DNA of 64,000 nucleotides from positions 868,001-932,000 of the forward strand of contig NZ_CP046115.1 in NCBI RefSeq assembly GCF_009707385.1, given 5' to 3'. How positions within the stretch are numbered: the first letter of the stretch is position 1; every line of letters begins with the position of its first letter. The notes below the pieces were generated by a model. It was given only the letters and a program-made list of their open reading frames with translations, was not told where the DNA came from and did no database searches. The translations under genes and the position numbers were made by a program. This DNA comes from Klebsiella oxytoca (lineage in GTDB: Bacteria > Pseudomonadota > Gammaproteobacteria > Enterobacterales > Enterobacteriaceae). This document shows positions 11,643 to 20,211 of the stretch, piece after piece.

Positions 11643-12357
11643 ACCTCCGGCCTCTCCCGGCCGATGGGAGAGGCGTCACGATACGTTCGCGGCGCGGATG
11701 GCCTATCTTGCCGTACAGCATTTCCACTTCCAGAAAACCGATTTCCACGCAGTGCTCCAGATAGCGCCGGGCGGTGGTTTTGCTCAAACCCGCTTCGCTC
11801 ACCACGTCATCAACCGAAAAGCAGCGTTCTTCTTCGCCGGTAAACAGATTTTGCACCAGCGCCAGCGTTTTTTCCTCAATGCCTTTACTGCCGCTGTCGG
11901 CACGATAGTTTTTGGCCTGTAGTTGATACAGCGAATCGACGTTCTGCTGGTCGACGATCTTCCATTCACGCTGCTGATCGTAAAACTGCACAAACCGTTC
12001 AAGAGACTGGCTCAGGCGCTTCCACGAGACCGGCTTGAGAATGTAGTCGAAAGCGCCGTTACGGATAGCCTGGCTACAGGTTTCCATGTCGCTGGCAGCG
12101 GTGATAAATATTACCGAGCAGTTCGCGTGGGCCATAATGGGGTCATTCATCAGCGTCACCCCTTTGCCGTCCGGCAGATAGTTATCAAGCAAAACCAGCT
12201 GCGGCGGTCTGGCGTTGAGCATATGCCGCGCCTGGCCGAGCGATGCCGCCATGCCGGCCAGCCGCATGCGCGGGTGTTTCTGGATTAGCTCGGCGTGCAG
12301 CCGCGCCAGTTCGCTTTCATCTTCGATGATCAGAACATCGATCAGGTCATGATGCAT
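11620..12357 (-). CDS. citZ: CitZ-type response regulator (CitB/DpiA/DcuR family)
   Basis: This is a 245-residue response regulator. The receiver domain spans about 5-125, with acidic Glu12-Asp13, phospho-acceptor Asp58 in LLDNYLPDG, and the conserved Lys in ILKPVSW. A C-terminal winged-helix segment (about 165-228, [19 protein letters not shown]) matches the DpiA/CitB class. It overlaps the citY kinase gene by 11 bases and is its evident partner. In K. pneumoniae a citYZ pair next to citWX has been described; position and sequence type fit that. The last 18 or so residues, after HPRRERIV, are rich in Arg and Pro and are encoded by the djlA terminator hairpin region. They look like an acquired tail. 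Confidence 0.85.
   Translation of the reverse strand: MHHDLIDVLIIEDESELARLHAELIQKHPRMRLAGMAASLGQARHMLNARPPQLVLLDNYLPDGKGVTLMNDPIMAHANCSVIFITAASDMETCSQAIRNGAFDYILKPVSWKRLSQSLERFVQFYDQQREWKIVDQQNVDSLYQLQAKNYRADSGSKGIEEKTLALVQNLFTGEEERCFSVDDVVSEAGLSKTTARRYLEHCVEIGFLEVEMLYGKIGHPRRERIVTPLPSAGRGRRFRNRAAL
11650..11674 (+). terminator. djlA hairpin inside the citZ coding end
   Basis: GCCTCTCCC (11650-11658) pairs perfectly with GGGAGAGGC (11666-11674), eight bases after the djlA stop. No T-run follows. Because citZ ends at 11620, the hairpin also lies within the citZ coding strand. Confidence 0.45.
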
Positions 12358-13972
12358 GTTGCGTCTCTTCTTGCGGTTGAGCTGGCCCGTTGGCGGGAAT
12401 AAACAGCGTAAAAATCGCGCCGCGCGGCGCGTTGTCGGCTACTTCTATCGTACCACCGGCCTGGGTGACATAACGCTCGATAAGGTACAGGCCAATACCG
12501 TGATCGCCACGGGTTTTGGTGGTGACGCCGCGTTCAAAAATATGTTCGCGGATCTCCGGGCGAATACCTACGCCGCGGTCGGCGACTTCAATCATCAATT
12601 CCCGGGCATTGAGCTGAATCAGGATCTCGACCGGCTCGTGCGGCAGTTCGGCACGCTGGGTGGCTTCGATGGCGTTATCCAGCAGATTACCGATGATAGA
12701 GATAAGTTCCGATTCCATTAACGACGGCAGCGGGCGATCGATACGACAGGCCGGGTCAAAGCTCAGCTCAACCCCTTTTTCCCGCGCGCGGGCGGCTTTA
12801 CCCAGCAGCAGGCCGCACAGCGTTGGTGAATTAAAGTGCGATGAAATAAAGTCCAGCAGCTCCTGGGCATGTTCCGACTGCGCCTGAATATAGCGAATCG
12901 CCTCATCGTAGTGCCCCATATGCAGCAGGCCGGAAAGAGTGGTCATACGATTGAGCTGCTCGTGACGCATAATGCGCAGATTATCTACGTAGCGTTTCAC
13001 CTGGCTGAGCTGGGCGCCAAGGGAGTTTATTTCGTCGCGATCGCGAAAGGTAATTACCCAGCCCTGGAGCGAATTCTCCAGCATGATACGCACCCGGCTG
13101 GCGAGTACGGTTAACTGGTTAAAACGGCACAGCTCATCGTGGGTATCGTTTTCGAGCATCTCTCCGCTGGCGAAAAACGGCTGCGGCGTAATGACGCTAT
13201 CGATTGACTGGCCCCGTAGCTGGTGCGCAGGCTGGCTCAGTCCGAGCAGGCGGCGGGCGGCGTGATTTATCACTTCAATACGTCGGTTATGGTCAATTAC
13301 GATCACCCCTTCGTATATCGACTCCATCATTGCTTTTTGCTGACGCACCAGCAGGCCAATTTCGCGCGGCTCCAGCGAGAAAATTTGTTTCTTAATGCTG
13401 CGGGTAAAATACCAGGAGAAGATAAACAGCGCGATAAGCAGCAGCACCGCGGCGACGAATATATTGACCACTTTTTCCAGCGTAATGCTATCGAGGTAGC
13501 TGGTGAGGTAGCCGACGGAGACAATGCCAACCACCCGGCCCTCGTCATCGAAAATCGGCGCTTTGCTGCGCAGGGAAATACCGAGCCCTCCCTGACGGAT
13601 GGTGGTGGTGCTTTTCCCCTCCAGCACCGGCTGGTTATCGCCGCCAACCAGCCGCGTGCCAACCCACTGCGGATGGACCGAATGAAACAGGTGTACGCCA
13701 TGCTTGTCGCCAATGACAATAAAGCTGGCGTCGCTGTGGGCGGCAATATTTTGCATAAACGGTTTTATCGCCGACGCATCTTCCCGTGCGACCTGCTGAC
13801 GTAAGTCCGGCATCAGGGCGATTTCTTCCGCCTGTATTTTCGCCCGGGCGCTCATTTCCTGATAAAGCTGATGGCTGGCGTCAAAATAGTAATAAACGCC
13901 CAGTAATGAGAACAGAACTGAGAAAAAGGCAACCAGCGCAATAAACAGCTTAAATTGAAATGAAACCTTCAT
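12347..13972 (-). CDS. citY: CitY-type citrate sensor histidine kinase (CitA/DcuS family)
   Basis: This 541-residue membrane kinase belongs to the CitA/DcuS/DpiB group. It has transmembrane span 1 at about 8-28 and a periplasmic PAS/Cache ligand domain at about 35-165, with the R-G-x-LGIS-R-K-PI segment near 126-140 typical of citrate or dicarboxylate sensors. Span 2 is at about 168-188 and a cytoplasmic PAS domain at about 210-310. In the kinase core His337 (RIMRHEQLNR) is the phospho-acceptor, NLLDNAIEA (429-437) the N box, DRGVGI (465-470) the G1 box and GDHGIGLYL (489-497) the G2 box. It is divergent from citW. The ligand is inferred from context. Confidence 0.87.
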   Translation of the reverse strand: MKVSFQFKLFIALVAFFSVLFSLLGVYYYFDASHQLYQEMSARAKIQAEEIALMPDLRQQVAREDASAIKPFMQNIAAHSDASFIVIGDKHGVHLFHSVHPQWVGTRLVGGDNQPVLEGKSTTTIRQGGLGISLRSKAPIFDDEGRVVGIVSVGYLTSYLDSITLEKVVNIFVAAVLLLIALFIFSWYFTRSIKKQIFSLEPREIGLLVRQQKAMMESIYEGVIVIDHNRRIEVINHAARRLLGLSQPAHQLRGQSIDSVITPQPFFASGEMLENDTHDELCRFNQLTVLASRVRIMLENSLQGWVITFRDRDEINSLGAQLSQVKRYVDNLRIMRHEQLNRMTTLSGLLHMGHYDEAIRYIQAQSEHAQELLDFISSHFNSPTLCGLLLGKAARAREKGVELSFDPACRIDRPLPSLMESELISIIGNLLDNAIEATQRAELPHEPVEILIQLNARELMIEVADRGVGIRPEIREHIFERGVTTKTRGDHGIGLYLIERYVTQAGGTIEVADNAPRGAIFTLFIPANGPAQPQEETQHAS

Positions 13973-14296
13973 AAGTATGATGCACAGTATCAGTGATGCG
14001 GCACTGTATCATCTTTTACGACGCCGGCATCGTGGCGGAGGGAAACCTGTGAGCGCCCACGCGGGCGTCAGGAAACCACAATTATCCGCTGGCGATGAAT
14101 TTATCAAGGCCAATTAGCCAATGAATTTAAAAACCTTAAAAACCACGGTAATAAATCAGATAAATATCACATAAATAATAGAAACCATAAAAACCATAGT
14201 GACCATTAAAACTTCGTTTTTAATCTGGTGAATCTCACATTAAGTCTGCGCCAGGCCCTCTAACCTGAAAAGTAATAATAACCAGAGGGCTTAAAC
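13973..14296. promoter_or_regulatory. citY-citW divergent control region with AAAAACC repeats
   Basis: This 324-bp gene-free stretch is AT-rich in its right half. Two pairs of near-direct repeats stand out: AAAAACC twice in tandem at 14129-14144, and GAAACCATA followed by AAAACCATA at 14181-14198. The pairs are about 52 bp apart, roughly five helix turns, and are candidates for CitZ binding. In addition, GCCCTCT (14255-14261) is complementary to AGAGGGC (14284-14290), which contains the citW ribosome binding site. CitB-type regulators bind AT-rich sites in divergent cit promoters; the assignment here is inference. Confidence 0.55.
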
Positions 14297-15652
14297 ATGA
14301 GCACCACAGACAATGCATTCTCTGTATCCATCGACCCTATTAATACCCCGAAAGCGCCGTTGAAGCAGCGCTGGTGGCATATTCTCGACAACTGGAAAGT
14401 GGGTATTATCCCGCTGCCGCTCTTTCTGCTGGCTGGCGGCCTGATAGCCCTGGACTGCCTGGGCGGCAAGCTGCCGAGCGATATCGTCGTTATGGTGGCG
14501 ACGCTGGCCTTTTTTGGCTTTGCCTGCGGCGAATTCGGTAAACGTCTGCCGGTACTGGGCAAGCTTGGCGCCGCGGCTATTTGTGCGACATTTATACCTT
14601 CTGCACTGGTGCATTACGGCCTGCTGCCGGATGTGGTGGTGGAGTCGACCACCAAATTCTATAAATCGACCAACATTCTTTATTTGTATATCTGCTGTAT
14701 TATCGTCGGCAGCATTATGAGCATGAACCGCACTACGCTGATTCAGGGCTTTCTGCGGATTTTCTTCCCGATGCTGTGCGGAGAAATCGTCGGTATGGTG
14801 GTTGGCGTCGGCGTTGGTACCGCTCTGGGACTGGAGCCGTTTCAGGTGTTCTTCTTTATTGTCCTGCCGATCATGGCCGGTGGCGTAGGTGAGGGGGCCA
14901 TTCCGCTGTCGATTGGCTACGCTGCGTTGATGCATATGGATCAGGGCGTTGCGCTTGGGCGCGTGCTGCCGATGGTGATGCTGGGTAGCCTGACGGCGAT
15001 TGTTATCTCCGGCTGTTTGAATCAGCTTGGCAAGCGATTTCCGCATTTGACCGGCGAGGGTCAGCTGATGCCGAACCGTCGCAACGAGACGCACGCTGAA
15101 ACGCCCGTCGAGGGCAAAATGGATGTCACGACGCTGGCCTCCGGCGCGCTGCTGGCGGTGCTGCTCTATATGCTGGGCATGCTGGGCCAGAAGACCATCG
15201 GCCTGCCTGCGCCGGTAGGAATGCTGTTCCTTGCGGTGCTGCTCAAACTGGTAAACGGCGTCTCTCCACGTCTGCAGGAAGGCTCACAGATGGTGTATAA
15301 GTTCTTCCGCACGGCGGTGACCTATCCGATTCTGTTTGCCGTCGGCGTGGCGATTACCCCGTGGCAGGAGCTGGTCAACGCGTTTACCGTGAGCAATCTG
15401 CTGGTGATTATCAGCACCGTATCGGCGCTGGTGGCGACCGGTTTCCTGGTGGGCAAAAAGATTGGTATGTACCCTATCGACGTGGCGATTGTCTCCTGCT
15501 GTCAGAGCGGCCAGGGCGGCACTGGCGACGTGGCAATCCTGACTTCCGGAAACCGCATGAACCTGATGCCGTTCGCGCAGATCGCAACCAGAATCGGCGG
15601 TGCAATTAATGTTTCGCTGGGATTGCTGTTCCTCAGTCACTTTTTGGCATAA
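14297..15652 (+). CDS. citW: CitW-type citrate carrier (2-hydroxycarboxylate transporter family)
   Basis: This 451-residue inner-membrane secondary transporter is of the 2HCT (CitS/CitP/MaeN) family. The two hallmark re-entrant loops are present: GGVGEGAIPLS near residues 195-205 and GQGGTGDVAILTS near 405-420. The arginine of the second half (ATRIGGA) needed for substrate binding is conserved. A K. pneumoniae CitW has been characterised as a citrate/acetate exchanger, and this gene has the same neighbours (citX downstream, citYZ divergent). A malate or other hydroxycarboxylate substrate cannot be excluded from sequence. Its ribosome site lies in a possible hairpin. Confidence 0.88.
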   Translation: MSTTDNAFSVSIDPINTPKAPLKQRWWHILDNWKVGIIPLPLFLLAGGLIALDCLGGKLPSDIVVMVATLAFFGFACGEFGKRLPVLGKLGAAAICATFIPSALVHYGLLPDVVVESTTKFYKSTNILYLYICCIIVGSIMSMNRTTLIQGFLRIFFPMLCGEIVGMVVGVGVGTALGLEPFQVFFFIVLPIMAGGVGEGAIPLSIGYAALMHMDQGVALGRVLPMVMLGSLTAIVISGCLNQLGKRFPHLTGEGQLMPNRRNETHAETPVEGKMDVTTLASGALLAVLLYMLGMLGQKTIGLPAPVGMLFLAVLLKLVNGVSPRLQEGSQMVYKFFRTAVTYPILFAVGVAITPWQELVNAFTVSNLLVIISTVSALVATGFLVGKKIGMYPIDVAIVSCCQSGQGGTGDVAILTSGNRMNLMPFAQIATRIGGAINVSLGLLFLSHFLA

Positions 15653-15696
15653 TTTAACTTTTTTATAACAGTTAAGTCTGCTCTTTCCGCTTAAAT

Positions 15697-15717
15697 GGCG
15701 CAGAAAATTTCTGCGCC
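15697..15717 (+). terminator. Strong hairpin between citW and citX
   Basis: GGCGCAGAAA (15697-15706) is complementary to TTTCTGCGCC (15708-15717). No U-tract follows, so it may be an attenuation or mRNA-stability hairpin rather than a full terminator; citX still has about 100 bp of leader after it. Confidence 0.4.
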
Positions 15718-15820
15718 CCATCTCCAAAACAGGGATCGTTTAGCGATACAATCAGCGCCATTATTCGCGACTGTGACGGCAGCTTGTCCGCCGCCTGTTA
15801 TTAAGTGAGGAGAGAAACAA

Positions 15821-16360
15821 ATGTCAGTGGATACTCTCGCCCGTGAGGGCGTAAGCATGGAAGCCCTGCTGGCGGCGAAAGAGCAGCGTGCGGCTCGCCA
15901 GGCCGACTGGCTGGCCCATTATCAACGCCCGGTAATTTCGCTGACCCTGGTGACGCCGGGCGCGGTGAAAGACAGTATTCGCTACCGTAATATGATGGGC
16001 GTGGCGCTGCAGGCCTGCGATCAGATGCTGTGGAAACACCGCTGGCAGACCCTGGATCGCCAGGTGCTGTGGCTACCAACCGGGCCGGAGGCGCTGTGGT
16101 GCGTCGATCACGCGGCCAGCGAAATCAAAGCCTTCTGTACCGACCTCGAGCATACACATCCGCTGGGCCGCCTGTGGGATATCGACGTGATTTGCCCGCA
16201 AAATGGCCAGGTGGGCCGTCAGTCAATGGGGGAAAACCAGCGCCGTTGTCTGCTGTGTGACGAACCCGCGCACGCCTGCGCCCGCAGCCGCCGCCATGAC
16301 ACCGGGCAGGTGGTGGCCCGCGTTGAGCAGATGATTGATACGTGGTTTGCCCGCGACTAA
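15821..16360 (+). CDS. citX: CitX, apo-citrate lyase phosphoribosyl-dephospho-CoA transferase
   Basis: This 179-residue enzyme attaches the 2'-(5''-triphosphoribosyl)-3'-dephospho-CoA prosthetic group to the acyl carrier subunit CitD of citrate lyase. Family signatures are VTPGAVKDS, HPLGRLWDIDV and the Cys/His block RRCLLCDEPAHAC. A GAGGAGAG ribosome site precedes ATG 15821. In K. pneumoniae citX lies outside the main citCDEFG operon, together with citW, and is needed for citrate lyase activity; the same arrangement appears here. No citrate lyase subunit genes are in the window, so they must lie elsewhere if the pathway is complete. Confidence 0.92.
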   Translation: MSVDTLAREGVSMEALLAAKEQRAARQADWLAHYQRPVISLTLVTPGAVKDSIRYRNMMGVALQACDQMLWKHRWQTLDRQVLWLPTGPEALWCVDHAASEIKAFCTDLEHTHPLGRLWDIDVICPQNGQVGRQSMGENQRRCLLCDEPAHACARSRRHDTGQVVARVEQMIDTWFARD

Positions 16361-16421
16361 CGCCCTGTTTCCTCGCGGGTATGACCAGCGAAAAATAGCC
16401 CGGATGAGCCGCTGGCGGCAT

Positions 16422-16438
16422 GACCCGGGACACGGGTC
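16422..16438. terminator. Hairpin between convergent citX and rluA
   Basis: GACCCG (16422-16427) pairs with CGGGTC (16433-16438). An upstream CCCGG block (about 16399) offers alternative pairing. No T-run is seen on either strand, so the terminator role is only suggested by its tail-to-tail position. Confidence 0.3.
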
Positions 16439-16445
16439 AGAAGGT

Positions 16446-17105
16446 TCAGAAGTCAATCGGCGCGCGGAACGTCATCGTATTGCCGAAAGCGGGGTGAGTG
16501 ATGGTCAGGGTTTCGGCGTGCAGCAGCAGACGCGGGGCCATGGCCAGCGCTTCTGGCGATGCATAAAAGCGATCGCCAAGAATCGGATGGCCCAGGGCCA
16601 GCATATGCACGCGCAGCTGATGCGAGCGCCCGGTAATCGGCTTCAGGCGCACGCGGGCGGTATTATCTTCCGCAAACTCCAGCACTTCATACTCGGTTTG
16701 CGCCGCTTTGCCGGTTTCGTAACAGACTTTCTGCTTTGGCCGGTTCGGCCAGTCGCAAATCAGCGGTAAATCCACCAGACCTTCGGCTTTTTCCGGATGC
16801 CCCCAGACGCGGGCGACGTACTGCTTTTTCGGCTCACGTTCGCGGAACTGACGTTTTAGCTCGCGCTCTGCCGCTTTGGTCAGGGCCACCACAATCACGC
16901 CGCTGGTCGCCATATCCAGCCGGTGCACTGATTCTGCCTGCGGGAAGTCGCGCTGAATGCGCGTCATCACGCTGTCTTTGTGCTCAGCAAGCCGGCCTGG
17001 CACGGACAACAGGCCGCTCGGCTTGTTGACCACCATAATGTGCTCGTCCTGGTAGAGAATAATCAGCCAGGGATCCTGCGGCGGATTGTAGTTTTCCATC
17101 GCCAT
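16446..17105 (-). CDS. rluA: Dual-specificity pseudouridine synthase (tRNA U32, 23S U746)
   Basis: This 219-residue enzyme is identical in length to E. coli RluA and converts uridine 32 of several tRNAs and uridine 746 of 23S rRNA to pseudouridine. The catalytic Asp64 is in HRLDMATSG. KPSGLLSVPG near residue 28 and the PITGRSHQLRVHM block near 160 complete the RluA-family core. No S4 domain is present, as expected for RluA. The gene starts 12 bp after the rapA stop, so the two form an operon. Confidence 0.97.
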   Translation of the reverse strand: MAMENYNPPQDPWLIILYQDEHIMVVNKPSGLLSVPGRLAEHKDSVMTRIQRDFPQAESVHRLDMATSGVIVVALTKAAERELKRQFREREPKKQYVARVWGHPEKAEGLVDLPLICDWPNRPKQKVCYETGKAAQTEYEVLEFAEDNTARVRLKPITGRSHQLRVHMLALGHPILGDRFYASPEALAMAPRLLLHAETLTITHPAFGNTMTFRAPIDF

Positions 17106-17117
17106 ATTCGCGTTCCG

Positions 17118-20024
17118 TTACTGGTGAGTGACCACGATTAAGCGCAGCGCATCCAGGCGCCAGCCCGCCTGCGCCAGAGCGTCCATAACCTGCTGACGGT
17201 TACTCTCGATAGCCGCCAGTTCATCGTCGCGGATGTTCGGGTTCACGGCGCGCAGCGCTTCAAGGCGCGACAGCTCGGCGGTCAGCTTATCATCGGCTTC
17301 TTGACGCGCGGCGTCGATCAGCGCCTGGGCCGCTTTTGCCGCCTGGCCTTCACCCTGTTGCAGTATGGCGTGCACGTCCTGCTGGACGGCGTTGACCAGC
17401 TTGCTGCCGGTGTGGCGGTTAACCGCGCTCAGCTGGCGGTTAAAGCTTTCGAACTCTACCTGACCGGCGAGGTTGTTACCGTTTTTATCGAGCAGCATGC
17501 GCACCGGCGTCGGCGGCAGGAAGCGGTTGAGCTGCAATTGCTTCGGCGCCTGCGCTTCAACGACGTAAATCAGCTCCAGCAGCAGGGTTCCCACCGGCAG
17601 GGCCTTGTTCTTCAACAGCGAGATGGTGCTGCTGCCGGTATCGCCGGAAAGGATCAGATCCAGACCGTTGATGATCAGCGGGTGCTCCCAGGTGATGAAC
17701 TGGGCATCTTCGCGGGACAGGGCGACATCGCGTTCGAAGGTGATGGTACAGCCATCTTCCGGCAGGCCCGGGAAATCCGGGACCAGCATATGGTCAGACG
17801 GGGTCAGGACAATCAGATTCTCTCCGCGATCGTCCTGGTTGATGCCGACGATATCAAACAGGTTCATCGAGAAAGCGATCAGGCTGGTGTCGTCATCCTG
17901 TTCTTCAATGCTTTCCGCCAGCTGCTGGGCTTTTTCTCCGCCGTTGGAGTGGATCTCCAGCAGACGGTCGCGACCCTGTTCCAGCTGCGTCTTCAGCGCT
18001 TCGTGCTGCTGGCGGCAGGCTTTGATCAGATCGTCGAAGCCGTCGGTGTTTTCCGGCGTCGCGAGATAGTTAATCAGTTCATCATGCACGCTATCGTAGA
18101 CGGTACGGCCGGTCGGGCAGGTATGCTCGAACGCGTCGAGACCTTCGTGATACCAGCGCACCAGCACCGACTGAGCGGTTTTTTCCAGATACGGCACGTG
18201 GATCTGAATATCGTGGGCCTGACCGATACGGTCGAGACGGCCGATGCGCTGCTCCAGCAGATCCGGGTTAAACGGCAGGTCGAACATTACCAGGTTGCTG
18301 GCGAACTGAAAGTTGCGGCCTTCGGAGCCGATTTCAGAACACAGCAGTACCTGAGCGCCGGTGTCTTCTTCGGCAAACCAGGCGGCGGCGCGGTCGCGTT
18401 CAATAATCGACATGCCTTCATGGAATACTGCCGCACGAATGCCCTCGCGCTCGCGCAGGACCTGTTCAAGCTGCAGCGCAGTGGTCGCTTTGGCGCAGAT
18501 CACCAGCACTTTCTGCGAGCGATGGCTGGTAAGATAGCCCATCAACCATTCGACACGCGGGTCGAAGTTCCACCAGGTACCGGTATCGCCTTCAAACTCC
18601 TGATAAATCTGTTCCGGATAGAGCATATCGCGGGCGCGCTCTTCGGCGTTTTTACGCGTGCCCATAATCCCGGAAACCTTAATGGCCGTCTGGTACTGGG
18701 TCGGCAGCGGCAGACGAATCGTGTGCAGCTCGCGTTTCGGGAAGCCTTTTACGCCGTTACGGGTGTTACGGAACAGCACGCGGCTGGTGCCGTGGCGGTC
18801 CATCAGCATCGATACCAGCTCCTGACGAGCAACCTGGGCATCATCGCGATCGCTGTTGGCGGCCTGCAATAACGGTTCAATATCCTGTTCGCCGATCAGA
18901 TCGCTAAGCGCGTTCAGCTCGGTATCGTTTAGCTTATTACCGGCGAGCAGCAGGGCGACGGCATCAGCGACCGGCCGGTAGTTCTGCTGCTCTGCAACAA
19001 ACTGGGCGAAATCGTGGAAACGGTTAGGATCGAGCAGGCGCAGACGAGCGAAGTGGCTCTCCATGCCCAGCTGTTCCGGCGTTGCGGTGAGCAGCAGAAT
19101 ACCCGGCACGCGTTCGGCAAGCTGCTCAATAGCCTGGTATTCGCGGCTTGGGGCATCTTCGCTCCACACCAGATGATGCGCTTCATCGACGACCATCAGG
19201 TCCCACTCGGCATCGCACAGATGTTCCAGACGCTGTTTGCTGCGGCGGACGAAATCCAGCGAGCAGATAACCAGCTGTTCGGTTTCGAAGGGGTTAACGG
19301 CATCGTGCTGCGCTTCGGCGTAGCGCTCGTCGTCAAACAGCGAGAAGCGCAGGTTAAAGCGGCGCAGCATTTCCACCAGCCACTGGTGCTGCAGGGTTTC
19401 CGGGACGACAATCAGGACGCGTTCGGCAGCGCCGGAGAGCAGCTGCTGATGCAGGATCATCCCGGCTTCAATGGTTTTACCTAAACCGACTTCGTCAGCC
19501 AGCAGGACGCGCGGCGCGTGGCGACGACCAACATCGTGAGCGATATTCAGCTGATGCGGGATCAGGCTGGTGCGCTGGCCGCGCAGACCGCTCCAGGGCA
19601 TGCGGTACTGTTCGCTCTGAAATTTGCGCGCGCGATAGCGCAGGGCGAAACGGTCCATGCGATCGATCTGCCCGGCGAACAGGCGGTCCTGCGGTTTGCT
19701 GAACACCAGCTTGCTGTCTAGCAGCACTTCACGCAGGATGACGTTAGCTTCCTGGGTATCAAGGCGGGTGCCAACGTAGGCCAGCAGGCCGTTCTCTTCT
19801 TTAACTTCGTCAACCTGGAGTTGCCAGCCTTCATGGCTGGTGATGGTATCGCCCGGGTTAAACATCACGCGGGTGATAGGGGAGTCGTTGCGTGCGTACA
19901 GACGGTTTTCGCCGATGGCGGGGAAAAGCAGGGTAACCATGCGTGCGTCCAGCGCAACGACCGTCCCTAATCCCAGTTCGCTCTCTGTGTCGCTAATCCA
20001 GCGTTGACCAAGTGTAAAAGGCAT
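17118..20024 (-). CDS. rapA: RapA, RNA polymerase-associated Swi2/Snf2 ATPase
   Basis: This 968-residue SWI2/SNF2 translocase rides on RNA polymerase and helps recycle it after termination. Two N-terminal Tudor-like domains (about 1-107) precede the ATPase core. ADEVGLGKT near 171-179 is the Walker A motif and VVDEAHH near 280 the DEAH box. A helicase C lobe (about 490-640) has the IGRLDRIGQ arginine-finger motif, and long spacer and C-terminal domains follow. ATG 20024 gives MPFTLGQRW, the E. coli start and exact length; an upstream in-frame start would add twelve residues without homology. Confidence 0.97.
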   Translation of the reverse strand: MPFTLGQRWISDTESELGLGTVVALDARMVTLLFPAIGENRLYARNDSPITRVMFNPGDTITSHEGWQLQVDEVKEENGLLAYVGTRLDTQEANVILREVLLDSKLVFSKPQDRLFAGQIDRMDRFALRYRARKFQSEQYRMPWSGLRGQRTSLIPHQLNIAHDVGRRHAPRVLLADEVGLGKTIEAGMILHQQLLSGAAERVLIVVPETLQHQWLVEMLRRFNLRFSLFDDERYAEAQHDAVNPFETEQLVICSLDFVRRSKQRLEHLCDAEWDLMVVDEAHHLVWSEDAPSREYQAIEQLAERVPGILLLTATPEQLGMESHFARLRLLDPNRFHDFAQFVAEQQNYRPVADAVALLLAGNKLNDTELNALSDLIGEQDIEPLLQAANSDRDDAQVARQELVSMLMDRHGTSRVLFRNTRNGVKGFPKRELHTIRLPLPTQYQTAIKVSGIMGTRKNAEERARDMLYPEQIYQEFEGDTGTWWNFDPRVEWLMGYLTSHRSQKVLVICAKATTALQLEQVLREREGIRAAVFHEGMSIIERDRAAAWFAEEDTGAQVLLCSEIGSEGRNFQFASNLVMFDLPFNPDLLEQRIGRLDRIGQAHDIQIHVPYLEKTAQSVLVRWYHEGLDAFEHTCPTGRTVYDSVHDELINYLATPENTDGFDDLIKACRQQHEALKTQLEQGRDRLLEIHSNGGEKAQQLAESIEEQDDDTSLIAFSMNLFDIVGINQDDRGENLIVLTPSDHMLVPDFPGLPEDGCTITFERDVALSREDAQFITWEHPLIINGLDLILSGDTGSSTISLLKNKALPVGTLLLELIYVVEAQAPKQLQLNRFLPPTPVRMLLDKNGNNLAGQVEFESFNRQLSAVNRHTGSKLVNAVQQDVHAILQQGEGQAAKAAQALIDAARQEADDKLTAELSRLEALRAVNPNIRDDELAAIESNRQQVMDALAQAGWRLDALRLIVVTHQ

Positions 20025-20211
20025 ATATGTTCGGCTCTTTAGTTCTTTGATTGCAGGCAATAGTTGAGCATCTCCAGGGAGAATCGGAGATACGTCAAAA
20101 TTGGGTCCAGGAATGGAAAGGGCGCTATATTACTGGATGGCGGAACATTCGTCACGTCCTCCTCACCCTTCATTTTGCGGCTTTTGTGCCAAAAGAAGGG
20201 ATAAGAAAAGC

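Noticed and set aside
17301..18872. A 523-codon open frame on the plus strand opposite rapA
   Set aside because: It is antisense to the highly conserved RapA coding sequence, has no recognisable domain, and its composition is that of a complementary-strand shadow.
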